From positions 1-64,000 of the forward strand of contig QIJE01000022.1 of the NCBI GenBank assembly GCA_003232385.1: a DNA stretch of 64,000 bases, in the 5' to 3' direction. This DNA is from a bacterium. GTDB lineage: Bacteria > SZUA-79 > Acidulodesulfobacterales > Acidulodesulfobacteraceae. The first letter of the stretch is position 1, and each line of letters begins with the position of its first letter. The position numbers were made by a program, and so were the translations under genes. Below the pieces are notes generated by a model. The model saw only the letters and a program-made list of their open reading frames with translations, ran no database searches and was not told the DNA's origin. Shown in pieces: positions 34,784 to 43,720 of this stretch.

Positions 34784-36160
34784 ATGTATATAATTACGAT
34801 AATCATATCCGTACTCGTGCTAATTGCTTTCTTTGAGTATCTTTATGCCTTGAACCCCATAAAGGTCCCGCTGCATTATGCCCCGGGGCATTATCATATA
34901 ATAAACAATTATTTGATAATTTACATTTTTTCGGCATTTTTAATCGGCATTGCGCTTATATTAATTATAACTATATTAAATATTTTATTCCAAAAATTAA
35001 AGGCGTTGCTACACAAGAGAAGCGGATACGTAAAGACCGAATTGGACAACTCCATAAATAAGGCTTTAGATGCATATATAAAGGGACAGTATGACAAGGG
35101 TATCGATTTAATAAAAAAATATTTGTTTAAGTATCCCAATAGTATAGGCGCACATCTTTTACTGGCAAAAATTTACAAGCATAAGGGAAGGATAAAAGAA
35201 TGTGAATCTGCGCTAAATGAGGTTTTAAATATAGAAAAAGACAATGTCTCCGCTCTTAACGAGGCTGGAAATCTTTATAAGATAAACAATAACTACGATA
35301 AAGCCGTTTTTTATTTCAATAAAGCGCTGGAAGCGTCTCCGGATAATCTTTATGCCATAACGCAGCTGAAAGATATATATATAAAAAAGGAAAAATGGAA
35401 AAACGCTTACCGTTTATCTAAACTATTTCTCTCTGAATCTAAAGATAAAGAAATAAAGAAAAGAGAAGAACAGGTTATGTTGGGGCTTAAATACGAATTC
35501 GGTAAATATCTCTTAGAATCGGAAAATGATACCGAGAGATCGGCAAAGAGATTTAATCAGGTGCTGAGTCAGGATAAAAATTTCGTGCCCGCCTACATAT
35601 CGCTCGGGGATGTTTTTATTAAAAAAAATAAGCCGCATGAGGCGTTTGAATTATGGGAAAAAGCATTCTTAAAAACAGGCAACCTCGCATTGATTATAAA
35701 AATAGAAGATGTTTCCATAAAAACAAATCATCCGGAAAATATAATTAAATTTTATCAGGAACTTGTTTATAACAACCCTGAAAGGTGGGAATACAGGCTG
35801 TTTTTGGGAAAGCTATATATAAGGTTGGAGATGATAGACGAAGCCCTTTCTAATCTTACCGCAATACCGACATCTATATTCAAAGACGTCTCCTTAAATA
35901 TGCTGCTTGCGGAATGTTATTATAAAAGAGGAAAATATAACGATGCTTCCATTAATTTCAGAAAAGCACTTGAAAGCCGGTTCCCCGTTAAACTCCCCTT
36001 TGTGTGTTCTAACTGCGGATTTGCTTCTTTAAATTATTCCTCCATATGCCCTTCGTGCAATTTCTGGAATACTTTCAACATTAAAACATCGGGAACGCTT
36101 TACGAAATAGGAACAAAGAACGGATTAAAAAATAACGTACCGTCTTTCGTTTCCGAATAA
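34784..36160 (+). CDS. LapA/LapB-like TPR membrane protein with zinc ribbon
   Basis: A 458-aa protein. Two N-terminal helices (about 1-17 and 46-70) with the segment ALNPIKVPLHYAPG resemble LapA (DUF1049). They are followed by many TPR repeats (about 85-390) and a C-terminal rubredoxin-like knuckle, C408-x2-C411 and C422-x2-C425, ending CPSCNFWNTF as in LapB (YciM). In E. coli LapB recruits LpxC to FtsH for degradation and so limits lipid A synthesis; this single gene looks like both partners joined. That role here is inferred, but the window's large lipid A cluster makes it plausible. Lies between rsfS and gpmI. Confidence 0.8.
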   Translation: MYIITIIISVLVLIAFFEYLYALNPIKVPLHYAPGHYHIINNYLIIYIFSAFLIGIALILIITILNILFQKLKALLHKRSGYVKTELDNSINKALDAYIKGQYDKGIDLIKKYLFKYPNSIGAHLLLAKIYKHKGRIKECESALNEVLNIEKDNVSALNEAGNLYKINNNYDKAVFYFNKALEASPDNLYAITQLKDIYIKKEKWKNAYRLSKLFLSESKDKEIKKREEQVMLGLKYEFGKYLLESENDTERSAKRFNQVLSQDKNFVPAYISLGDVFIKKNKPHEAFELWEKAFLKTGNLALIIKIEDVSIKTNHPENIIKFYQELVYNNPERWEYRLFLGKLYIRLEMIDEALSNLTAIPTSIFKDVSLNMLLAECYYKRGKYNDASINFRKALESRFPVKLPFVCSNCGFASLNYSSICPSCNFWNTFNIKTSGTLYEIGTKNGLKNNVPSFVSE

Positions 36161-36196
36161 AAATCCGGCAAGACTTAAAATATTAAGTAAACATTT

Positions 36197-37093
36197 ATGA
36201 AAAAATTTGAGAGCGCTATTTTAATTATTTTAGACGGATTCGGGATATCCCGTAAAACGGACGGCAATGCTATAATAAATGCCAAACCGGAATTCATAAA
36301 CCATCTATTTGAAAATTATCCCTTTACAACCTTGACCGCTCACGGCACGGATGTAGGCTTACCGGAAAATACTATGGGAAATTCCGAAGTAGGACACTCT
36401 AATATAGGTGCGGGGCGGGTAATAATGCAGGATTTAACAAAAATAAATCCGCTTATAAGAAACGATAGCCTGAAAAACAATAAGGTCTTGCGTAAATTTC
36501 TTGAAAGAATAAAAAGCAACGGTTCAAGGGTTCACCTAATCGGTTTATTGTCGGAAAGCGGGGTTCATTCGGAATTATCTCACTTATTATATCTAATTGA
36601 TTTCTTTTCCAATAACGGAGTTGAAGAGATTTACGTTCATCCGTTTTTAGACGGCAGAGACTCTCCCCCGCAAAGTGCCGTAACTTTTTTAAAAAAATTA
36701 ATCGGACATATCGAATCTTTAAGCGGTGGTATTTATTTATCCACGATATGCGGCAGGTTTTATGCTATGGACAGGGATACGAGGTGGGATAGAACGGAGA
36801 CGGCATTTAATCTTCTGACTAAGTTAAAAGGTGAAATATTCGATGACCCTGTAGAAGCCGTTAAGAAATTTTATTCTAACGATATAACCGATGAATTTAT
36901 GCCCCCTATAGTAATAAATAAAGACGGAAAAAACGAGGGCAATATGCGGGAAGACGACGGGGTTATGTTTTTTAATTTTAGAGCGGACAGGGCAAAACAG
37001 CTGACGATGGCTCTTACCTTTAAGGATTTCAAAGACTTTTCTAGGGGTAATTTTAGACCGGTTAAAAATTTTATATCAATGTTATATCAATGA
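36197..37093 (+). CDS. gpmI: Phosphoglycerate mutase GpmI, N-terminal part (split gene)
   Basis: Cofactor-independent, manganese-dependent phosphoglycerate mutase of glycolysis. This frame holds the first metal site (LDGFGI) and the nucleophile Ser63 in TMGNSEVGHSNIGAGR, plus the whole phosphotransferase lid domain (HPFLDGRDSPPQSA, GRFYAMDRDTRW). It stops after FISMLYQ because of an 11-bp tandem duplication at 37071-37092. Removing one copy joins FISM directly to TKYDDSF and gives a 514-aa protein of normal family length. Alone this part lacks the second set of metal ligands. Confidence 0.93.
   Translation: MKKFESAILIILDGFGISRKTDGNAIINAKPEFINHLFENYPFTTLTAHGTDVGLPENTMGNSEVGHSNIGAGRVIMQDLTKINPLIRNDSLKNNKVLRKFLERIKSNGSRVHLIGLLSESGVHSELSHLLYLIDFFSNNGVEEIYVHPFLDGRDSPPQSAVTFLKKLIGHIESLSGGIYLSTICGRFYAMDRDTRWDRTETAFNLLTKLKGEIFDDPVEAVKKFYSNDITDEFMPPIVINKDGKNEGNMREDDGVMFFNFRADRAKQLTMALTFKDFKDFSRGNFRPVKNFISMLYQ
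37071..37092 (+). repeat. 11-bp tandem duplication that breaks gpmI
   Basis: TTATATCAATG occurs twice in direct succession (37071-37081 and 37082-37092). The extra 11 bp shift the frame, add the codons for LYQ and create a TGA, while also creating an ATGA start-stop overlap. One copy alone restores the expected GpmI reading frame. Confidence 0.95.
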
Positions 37094-37752
37094 CTAAATA
37101 CGACGATTCGTTTAAAAATGAATATATAATAAATCCGGAAAATTATGATAATATTTTCGGAGAAGTCATTTCTAACCTCGGCTTTAATCAGTTTAGAATT
37201 GCCGAAACGGAAAAGTATGCGCACGTAACGTATTTTTTTAACTGCGGAAATGAAGAACCCTTCAAAAACGAAGACAGGCTGTTAATACCGTCACCGAGAG
37301 AATATAAGACCTATGACATGATACCGGAAATGAGTGCCTTTAAGATTAAAGACGCCCTTATGAAAAACATAAAATCCGGCAATTACAAACTGATAGTTTG
37401 TAATTTTGCAAACTGCGATATGGTCGGGCATACGGGAAACTATGAGGCCGCTATAAGTGCGGTTAAAACTTTGGACTTGATTCTTGCCGAAATAATACCG
37501 GCCATTTTAAATTTGAATTACGTTTGTATAGTGACCGCCGACCATGGAAACGCGGAAACAATGATAGACGAAAACGGCATGCCGATGACCAATCATACCC
37601 TCAATCCCGTGCCATTCGTTATAGTATCTGACGGCAAAGAAGAAATTCCGGCATTAAAACCGGGCAGGCTTGCGGATATAGCACCCACAGTACTTAAACT
37701 GCTCGGGCTGGATTTACCGGAAGAGATGACCGGACGAATTTTATGGGAATAA
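37090..37752 (+). CDS. gpmI: Phosphoglycerate mutase GpmI, C-terminal part (split gene)
   Basis: The rest of GpmI (220 aa from the ATG within the duplication). It has the family's MTKYDDSF, EKYAHVTYFFNCG, PSPREYKTYDMIPEMSA, NFANCDMVGHTG and the metal-binding TADHGNAE. The ATG overlaps the upstream stop as ATGA, so re-initiation could make it as a separate chain that might pair with the N-terminal part, or the duplication may be a recent mutation or a sequencing/assembly artefact. Its stop overlaps the next gene by 10 bp. Confidence 0.9.
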   Translation: MTKYDDSFKNEYIINPENYDNIFGEVISNLGFNQFRIAETEKYAHVTYFFNCGNEEPFKNEDRLLIPSPREYKTYDMIPEMSAFKIKDALMKNIKSGNYKLIVCNFANCDMVGHTGNYEAAISAVKTLDLILAEIIPAILNLNYVCIVTADHGNAETMIDENGMPMTNHTLNPVPFVIVSDGKEEIPALKPGRLADIAPTVLKLLGLDLPEEMTGRILWE

Positions 37753-38678
37753 TTTCATTCGTATACACTCAAGACAATATCAGATTAGATTTATTCTTAA
37801 AAACACGATTGCAGGACAATACAAGGTCCTACATTAAAAAGCTCATATTAAATGGAAATATAAAAGTCAACGGGCAGATTATAACAAAACCCGCTTTCAA
37901 GCTGAAAGAGGACTGCACGTTGGCGGTAAAAGAACTGGAAATAATCAAAACCGGATTAAAAACTTTAGACGCAGATATTGAAATAATCTATGAAGACGAA
38001 TATATTGCGGCAATAAATAAACCCGCGGGCATTTCTACGCATCCCGGAAAAGGAAATTACGACAACACCTTGGTAAATATTTTAATAGGAAAAATATCCA
38101 ATCTTTCCGGCATAGGCGGCGTAGAAAGACCCGGAATAGTTCACAGGCTCGACAAGGATACGTCGGGCATTATGCTCATTGCAAAAAACGATTTTTCTCA
38201 CAATGCCCTTATGTCTTATTTTAAAAATAAAGAAATCAAAAAGACCTATCTTGCCGTATGTTACGGCCATATCTTGCAAAAAACAGGGCGCATCGAGGGA
38301 TTCATTAAAAGGGATCCAAGGAATAGGCTAAAAATGGAAATAACCAAAGAAACCGGAAAATATTGTATTACAGATTTCGAGATTTTAAAAGATATACGCG
38401 GCGGGGTTGCCGAGCTGCTCAAGGTAATGCCGCAGACGGGACGTACTCACCAGATAAGAGTATCTCTTTTTGAAGCAGGTAATCCTATAGTAGGAGACAA
38501 AACTTATAAAAGAAAAGATATGCTGAACAGATATAGAAGCTTAAATTTCGTTAAAAGACAGATGCTTCACGCTTATATGCTCGAGTTTATTCATCCTAAA
38601 ACAAAGGAAAAAATGATCTTTAAGGCAAAAATTCCGGAAGATATGGTTTGGGCAACGGGTGAGGAAGTAGAACTATGA
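37743..38678 (+). CDS. RluA/RluD-family 23S rRNA pseudouridine synthase
   Basis: Converts uridines in large-subunit rRNA to pseudouridine. 311 aa: an S4 RNA-binding domain (about 1-75; RSYIKKLILNGNIKVNG) and a catalytic domain with the aspartate in HRLDKDTSGIMLIAK, then PQTGRTHQIRVSL. The length and S4 domain fit RluD, but the exact target is not readable from sequence. Start overlaps gpmI by 10 bp; stop overlaps pgeF by 4 bp. Confidence 0.93.
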   Translation: MGIISFVYTQDNIRLDLFLKTRLQDNTRSYIKKLILNGNIKVNGQIITKPAFKLKEDCTLAVKELEIIKTGLKTLDADIEIIYEDEYIAAINKPAGISTHPGKGNYDNTLVNILIGKISNLSGIGGVERPGIVHRLDKDTSGIMLIAKNDFSHNALMSYFKNKEIKKTYLAVCYGHILQKTGRIEGFIKRDPRNRLKMEITKETGKYCITDFEILKDIRGGVAELLKVMPQTGRTHQIRVSLFEAGNPIVGDKTYKRKDMLNRYRSLNFVKRQMLHAYMLEFIHPKTKEKMIFKAKIPEDMVWATGEEVEL

Positions 38679-39394
38679 TTTACCGCATCAATGATTTAAA
38701 TGTGGAGGACAATTCCGTAGCATACGGCTTTGCCGACGACTCGTTGAATTTTAACCCGGAAAACTTAAGCGACAGAAAAAAGCTTTTAGGGCTTATCCCC
38801 TTCACTGAAATAGGTGCGCGTATATATGAAGTAAGGCAGGTACATGGCAATGACATTGCGATTTTAAATGAAAATTCAGATAATTTATCGAGTTTGACCG
38901 CTGCCGACGGAATTTTTACTCAAAAATCCGGTGCAGTATTATGCATACGAACAGCGGATTGCGTTCCCGTGCTTTTTACGAGCCTTGAGGATAGGACAAT
39001 CGGCGCCGTCCATTGCGGTTGGAAAGGAACTTACGACAATATAATAAAAAATGTAAAAGACACTTTGATAAATAAATTCGATTCTGATTTAGACAAAATA
39101 ACCGTAATGATAGGCCCGTCCGTATGCAAAAAATGCTATGAAGTAAAAGAGGATTTTTTAAATTTATTCACGGCAAAAAACCCTGCAAGCATGGATTTTT
39201 TTACGAAGAATGCCGATAAGAACGAAATAACTTTTGATTTAAAAGGATTCATAAGAAATGAACTATATTTAAACGGATTCGACGACAAAAATATTTACGA
39301 TATAAATAAATGCAGTTTGGAAGATAATAATTTTTACAGTTATAGGCGGAATAAAACGAATAAAAGACAGGTGTCTTTTATCGTAAATTTATAG
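38675..39394 (+). CDS. pgeF: Polyphenol oxidase/purine nucleosidase-like PgeF (YfiH)
   Basis: Laccase-domain (DUF152) protein, 239 aa. The three metal-ligand segments are visible: QVHGND, RTADCVPVLF and GAVHCGWKGT. E. coli PgeF removes wrongly inserted L-Ser from a peptidoglycan precursor, and relatives act on purine nucleosides; which applies here is unknown. Starts in a 4-bp overlap with the pseudouridine synthase gene. Confidence 0.92.
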   Translation: MIYRINDLNVEDNSVAYGFADDSLNFNPENLSDRKKLLGLIPFTEIGARIYEVRQVHGNDIAILNENSDNLSSLTAADGIFTQKSGAVLCIRTADCVPVLFTSLEDRTIGAVHCGWKGTYDNIIKNVKDTLINKFDSDLDKITVMIGPSVCKKCYEVKEDFLNLFTAKNPASMDFFTKNADKNEITFDLKGFIRNELYLNGFDDKNIYDINKCSLEDNNFYSYRRNKTNKRQVSFIVNL

Positions 39395-39416
39395 AAAACG
39401 TAAAATTATTGTAAAA

Positions 39417-40004
39417 ATGATAAAAATAGGCTTAACCGGCTCAATAGGGTCGGGAAAATCTACGGTTCTCAATTTATTTAAAAATTATGGATTTTTAATC
39501 TTAGATCTTGACCTCGAGGCAAAAAAAATAATTAAAAAAAATACGGAGGAATATAAAAAAATTGTTGATTTTTTCGGTAAAAACATTTTAAATAAGGAGT
39601 ATGCTATAGACGGCAAAATTCTTGCCGATATCGTTTTTTCCGATTTATTAAAAAAAAAAGCTCTTGAAAATATAATCTATCCGACTTTAAGGACTAATAT
39701 AGACCGTATACTTAAAATAAGCAAGGAACCGGCTGCAATAATCGAAGGTGCCGTTATTATCGAATCCGGATATTATCTGAAATTAGATAAGACTATTCTC
39801 GTTACCTGCGACTTACCCGGAAGGATTAAAAGAACGCATAAAAAATTCTATTTTGACGATTTTATAAAAAGGGATAAAAGCCAATTAAGTCAGGCGGAAA
39901 AGATTATAAAATCCGATTTCATAATAAACAATAATTACGGATTAAAATTTTTAACGCCTCAAGTCGAATTATTCGTGAGCTTTTTAAAAAATACTCTAAT
40001 ATGA
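39417..40004 (+). CDS. coaE: Dephospho-CoA kinase
   Basis: Last step of coenzyme A synthesis, phosphorylating the ribose 3'-OH of dephospho-CoA. 195 aa. The P-loop GLTGSIGSGKST opens the protein (residues 5-16). The lid region is divergent: the usual HP and LLFE motifs appear as YP and an EGAVIIESG segment. The C-terminal KSDFIINNN strand is normal. The family call rests on the P-loop, length and overall pattern. Confidence 0.87.
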   Translation: MIKIGLTGSIGSGKSTVLNLFKNYGFLILDLDLEAKKIIKKNTEEYKKIVDFFGKNILNKEYAIDGKILADIVFSDLLKKKALENIIYPTLRTNIDRILKISKEPAAIIEGAVIIESGYYLKLDKTILVTCDLPGRIKRTHKKFYFDDFIKRDKSQLSQAEKIIKSDFIINNNYGLKFLTPQVELFVSFLKNTLI

Positions 40005-40038
40005 TTTGCTAATTAAAGAAATACGGGGGGGTATATTT

Positions 40039-41043
40039 ATGGAAGAATATCAAAAATGCGAAGACTTGGGTTACGGGTTCATAAAAGAGCTTACGGAATT
40101 CGTCTCGCAAAAAACATCGACCGAGCAGATGCTGCATTTCGTCAATATAGCATTCGAATATACATTCGGAGTAACGGCGATAATGTTCATATATAAAAAA
40201 TATGGTTTGGAAGAGAAAGTGGAGATTTCAAGGGGTTTCTCTCATGCATATGTTAAAAAAATTAATGAGAATCCCCCCCTATCTTTACTAAAAAACATAG
40301 CATCCATAAAGAAAGGATTATATATAAATTTCGAAGAAGATAAAGAAAAATATGCGGAATATGCCTATTTGTTCGAGCATGACAACGTCTCGGAGTTCTA
40401 TGCCTGCGAACCGAAAACCGCCTATACGGATTCATATTACGTTACAATGTATTCCGTGCACGGATTTAAAAATTGCGGAAGTAACAAAATAGAAATATTC
40501 GATACTATTTTCTCGGTAATAGCATACATACTGAACTCAAATAAATGCGTTCAAATTATGAGGGATTGCTCCCAGATAGATTACGTATCCGGGCTTAACA
40601 ATTTTAAATATTTTCATGAGAAACTTTTTCAGGAGATGCAAAAAGTAAATAACACAAAGGGACTGCTATCGGTTGCGCTAATTTCAATAAATCAATTAAA
40701 CAAGCTGAATTCCGTATTCGGTCACGGCGCCGGAGACAAAAGTATCGGAATGATAGCTAATATTATTAAAAAAAATATAAGGGCATTCGACATAGCCTCG
40801 AGATACGGCAATAAATTCATAATATTATTTCCTAACATGGACGGCGCGACCGCCAAGGATATTTTGAAAACCGTTTTTTTAGAGGTAGAATCCTGTTTTG
40901 GAAAAGAAAAGCAGGATATATTATCGTTAAATGCAGGCGTATCGATGTTTCCCTCTGACGGCGGAAATGAACGAACCGTTTTAGATATGGCGGAGGGCAG
41001 GCGTATCGAGGCGAGAAGACAAGGCAAGTGGACAATATTATAA
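40039..41043 (+). CDS. Degenerate GGDEF-domain protein
   Basis: A cytoplasmic protein of about 335 aa with an N-terminal region of uncertain fold (possibly GAF-like, about 1-170) and a C-terminal GGDEF-like domain (DYVSGLNNFKYFHEKL, FGHGAGDKSIGMIANIIKKN). The signature loop reads RYGNKFIIL where active diguanylate cyclases have GG(D/E)EF, so it probably does not make cyclic di-GMP; a binding or scaffold role is possible. The ATG at 40039 is preferred to a TTG at 40006 because seven G's (40025-40031) form a ribosome-binding site 7 bp before it. Lies between coaE and rho. Confidence 0.82.
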   Translation: MEEYQKCEDLGYGFIKELTEFVSQKTSTEQMLHFVNIAFEYTFGVTAIMFIYKKYGLEEKVEISRGFSHAYVKKINENPPLSLLKNIASIKKGLYINFEEDKEKYAEYAYLFEHDNVSEFYACEPKTAYTDSYYVTMYSVHGFKNCGSNKIEIFDTIFSVIAYILNSNKCVQIMRDCSQIDYVSGLNNFKYFHEKLFQEMQKVNNTKGLLSVALISINQLNKLNSVFGHGAGDKSIGMIANIIKKNIRAFDIASRYGNKFIILFPNMDGATAKDILKTVFLEVESCFGKEKQDILSLNAGVSMFPSDGGNERTVLDMAEGRRIEARRQGKWTIL

Positions 41044-41097
41044 TAGCCGATAGGCGGCATAAAGATTTAACCAAAATAAAATTTTAATGGAGTGTTT

Positions 41098-42363
41098 ATG
41101 AATATTAAAGAATTATCGGTAAAAAAGATTTCCGAATTATTAAAGATAGCAAAAGATTACAGCATAGACGGTGCTTCCGGAATGCGCAAACAGGACTTAA
41201 TGTACGCCCTGCTTCAAGCAGAAACGGAAAAAAATCAGCAGTCGGAAAAGAACGGCTTAATTTCGGGAGAAGGTGTTCTTGAAATTTTGCCGGACCAATA
41301 TGGATTTTTGAGGTCGCTGGAGGCTAACTATCTCCACGGACCGGATGACATTTACGTATCGCCGTCGCAGATAAGAAAATTCGGACTGAGAACGGGGGAT
41401 ACTATTCGCGGAGTCATAAGGCCACCTAAAGACAGCGAAAGATTTTATGCCCTGCTTAAGGTGGAGGGTATAAATTTCGAAGACCCCGAATCTGCAAAAG
41501 AAAAGATTCTATTCGACAATTTAACCCCGCTATACCCCGAGGACGCTATAAAACTTGAGTTCGATTCTAAAAATCTATCTACGAGACTTATGGACCTGCT
41601 TATCCCTATCGGAAAGGGACAGAGGGGTTTGATAGTAGCCCCGCCCAGAACCGGAAAGACCATGCTTCTGAAAGACATTGCGCATGCTATAAATACGAAC
41701 CATAAAGAAATTTTTCTCATGGTCCTCTTGATAGACGAAAGACCGGAGGAAGTTACCGATATGCAAAGATCCGTTAACGGAGAAGTTATCAGCTCCACAT
41801 TCGACGAACCCCCTCAAAGACACATACAAATCGCCGAAATAGTTATAGAAAAAGCAAAAAGATTAGTGGAAACAGGCAAGGACGTCGTTATTTTATTAGA
41901 TTCAATCACAAGGCTTGCAAGGGCGTATAACGTCACTATACCGTCTTCTGGAAAGGTTTTATCCGGGGGGGTAGATTCAAATGCATTGCATAAGCCGAAA
42001 AGATTTTTCGGTGCGGCAAGAAATATAGAAGAGGGTGGAAGTCTTACCATAATAGCAACCGCATTGATAGATACCGGTTCCAGAATGGACGAGGTGATTT
42101 TCGAAGAATTTAAGGGAACGGGAAATTTAGAGGTAAACTTGGATAGAAAACTCTCCGAGAAGAGGATATTTCCGGCCATAGACATTAATAAATCCGGTAC
42201 GAGAAAGGAAGAGCTTCTCGTAGATAAAGATCATTTAAAAAAGATATGGATATTAAGAAAGGTATTGTCCAGCATGGATACTACCGGAGCAATGGAATTT
42301 TTAATAGATAAAATTAAAAACACGAAATCTAATACGGACTTTTTAAATATGATGAATCAGTAA
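41098..42363 (+). CDS. rho: Transcription termination factor Rho
   Basis: Hexameric RNA helicase that ends untranslated transcripts. 421 aa, compact, without large insertions. The N-terminal Rho_N helix bundle (1-45), the RNA-binding cold-shock-like domain ([21 protein letters not shown]) and the ATPase (Walker [10 protein letters not shown], then [25 protein letters not shown] and the R-loop region) are intact. The ATG at 41098 has GGAG at 5 bp; a GTG two codons upstream falls too close to that site. Its stop lies only 8 bp from the convergent waaA stop. Confidence 0.97.
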   Translation: MNIKELSVKKISELLKIAKDYSIDGASGMRKQDLMYALLQAETEKNQQSEKNGLISGEGVLEILPDQYGFLRSLEANYLHGPDDIYVSPSQIRKFGLRTGDTIRGVIRPPKDSERFYALLKVEGINFEDPESAKEKILFDNLTPLYPEDAIKLEFDSKNLSTRLMDLLIPIGKGQRGLIVAPPRTGKTMLLKDIAHAINTNHKEIFLMVLLIDERPEEVTDMQRSVNGEVISSTFDEPPQRHIQIAEIVIEKAKRLVETGKDVVILLDSITRLARAYNVTIPSSGKVLSGGVDSNALHKPKRFFGAARNIEEGGSLTIIATALIDTGSRMDEVIFEEFKGTGNLEVNLDRKLSEKRIFPAIDINKSGTRKEELLVDKDHLKKIWILRKVLSSMDTTGAMEFLIDKIKNTKSNTDFLNMMNQ

Positions 42364-42371
42364 CGGCCGGT

Positions 42372-43709
42372 TTATTTAATATAATTCATTATATAATTCA
42401 AATTTTTTAAAGACGAACCTCTATTTTGAGATATAAGATCTAATCCCCTTTTATTTGCTTCTTTTACGGCATTTTCGTCATATAAATATTCGATAAGTGC
42501 ATTATAGAGGTCTTTAGGGGTTTTTGCTATTTTGCCGGCCTTAATTTCGAGAATTTCCCCGGCAATTTCCAAGAAATTCTCTACGTGCTTGCCGAAAACT
42601 ACCGGTTTGCCGAAAAACAAAGGTTCTAATATATTATGTCCGCCGGCATCGACCATACTGCCCCCTACAAAGGCGACGTCGCATATGCCGTAAATCGCTA
42701 ATAGTTCGCCCAACATATCCACAAGAACGACTATTGTCCCCGGCTTATTATCCGTGTTATAACCGGATGAATATATAGACGAAAGCCTGCAATAATTCAT
42801 ATCGTGATCTTTTGCATAATTCTTTATAAGGCTGTAAACTTCGCCAAATCTTTCCGGATGCCGGGGGGCGATAAAAAGGAATATGTTCTCATCTTTCCTA
42901 CTTTTATTCAACTCTGAAACAGAATTAAGAATCAGGCTTTCTTCCCCTTTATGTGTGCTGCCTGCCACTATTATTTTTCCTTTATTAAATATCCTTTTCA
43001 GGCTTTGGCCTTTATCGTCCATATCCACCGCCATATCGACAATATTAAGGTCGAATTTCATATTTCCGGTTTTATGGATATTTTCTTTTTTTATTCCCAG
43101 GTTTAAAAATTTAAGGCGATACTGTTCGGATATACAAAGGGCTAAATCAATTTTCTCGAAGACGTATTTGAAGAAAAAGCGAAAATATAAGTAATTTCTA
43201 TATGAGCTGTCGGATATTCTTGCATTTAGAATTATAACGGGAATGTTCCTTTTACCCAATATATTAAAGAGATTCGGCCATATTTCAGTTTCTATGGAAA
43301 TAAATAAAGACGGCTTTATGATTCTTAAAATACGACCGATAGAAAAATGAAAATCGTAGGGAAAATAGAACACGTAAATATTTTTATCGTTTTTATAAAA
43401 ACTGTCGGCAAAATCAAACCCTGTCTTGGTCGTAACCGAAACATATATCGGCTTATTTACCCTATTTCGTAATAACTTAATAAAATTAACGGATGCCCTG
43501 AGTTCCCCTAAGGAGACCGCATGAATCCATATCCCTCCGGTCTCCTTGCCGCTCCGGTGCAAGCGCTTAAAAGTAAAAGGAAAAATCTTATCAAGGAATC
43601 CGACGCTCCTCTTATCCTTAATTAAAACAAGCAACGTTGATAATATAATAAAAAACGGAAAAATTAGAAATAAAATAATATTGTAAAATACAAATAGAAT
43701 TATTCTCAT
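42372..43709 (-). CDS. waaA: 3-deoxy-D-manno-octulosonic acid (Kdo) transferase
   Basis: Adds Kdo from CMP-Kdo to the lipid A precursor at the inner face of the membrane. 445 aa with an N-terminal membrane anchor (about 1-28), then GT-B halves. Visible are the N-terminal GGIWIHAVSLGE segment, ETEIWPNLF, NARISDSSYRNY, VAGSTHKGEE, FIAPRHPERF and VFGKHVENF. Last gene of the lipid A block, 11 bp after msbA and convergent with rho. Confidence 0.96.
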   Translation of the reverse strand: MRIILFVFYNIILFLIFPFFIILSTLLVLIKDKRSVGFLDKIFPFTFKRLHRSGKETGGIWIHAVSLGELRASVNFIKLLRNRVNKPIYVSVTTKTGFDFADSFYKNDKNIYVFYFPYDFHFSIGRILRIIKPSLFISIETEIWPNLFNILGKRNIPVIILNARISDSSYRNYLYFRFFFKYVFEKIDLALCISEQYRLKFLNLGIKKENIHKTGNMKFDLNIVDMAVDMDDKGQSLKRIFNKGKIIVAGSTHKGEESLILNSVSELNKSRKDENIFLFIAPRHPERFGEVYSLIKNYAKDHDMNYCRLSSIYSSGYNTDNKPGTIVVLVDMLGELLAIYGICDVAFVGGSMVDAGGHNILEPLFFGKPVVFGKHVENFLEIAGEILEIKAGKIAKTPKDLYNALIEYLYDENAVKEANKRGLDLISQNRGSSLKNLNYIMNYIK

Positions 43710-43720
43710 AAATAGCCGGC

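Noticed and set aside
37090-37752. Second gpmI frame as an independent gene in a normal ATGA-coupled operon
   Set aside because: The two frames are halves of one enzyme family and the ATGA lies inside an exact 11-bp duplication; a split gene explains it better.
41047-41059. Short GC-rich stem (GCCG...CGGC) upstream of rho
   Set aside because: Only four base pairs and no T run; too weak for a terminator or leader element.
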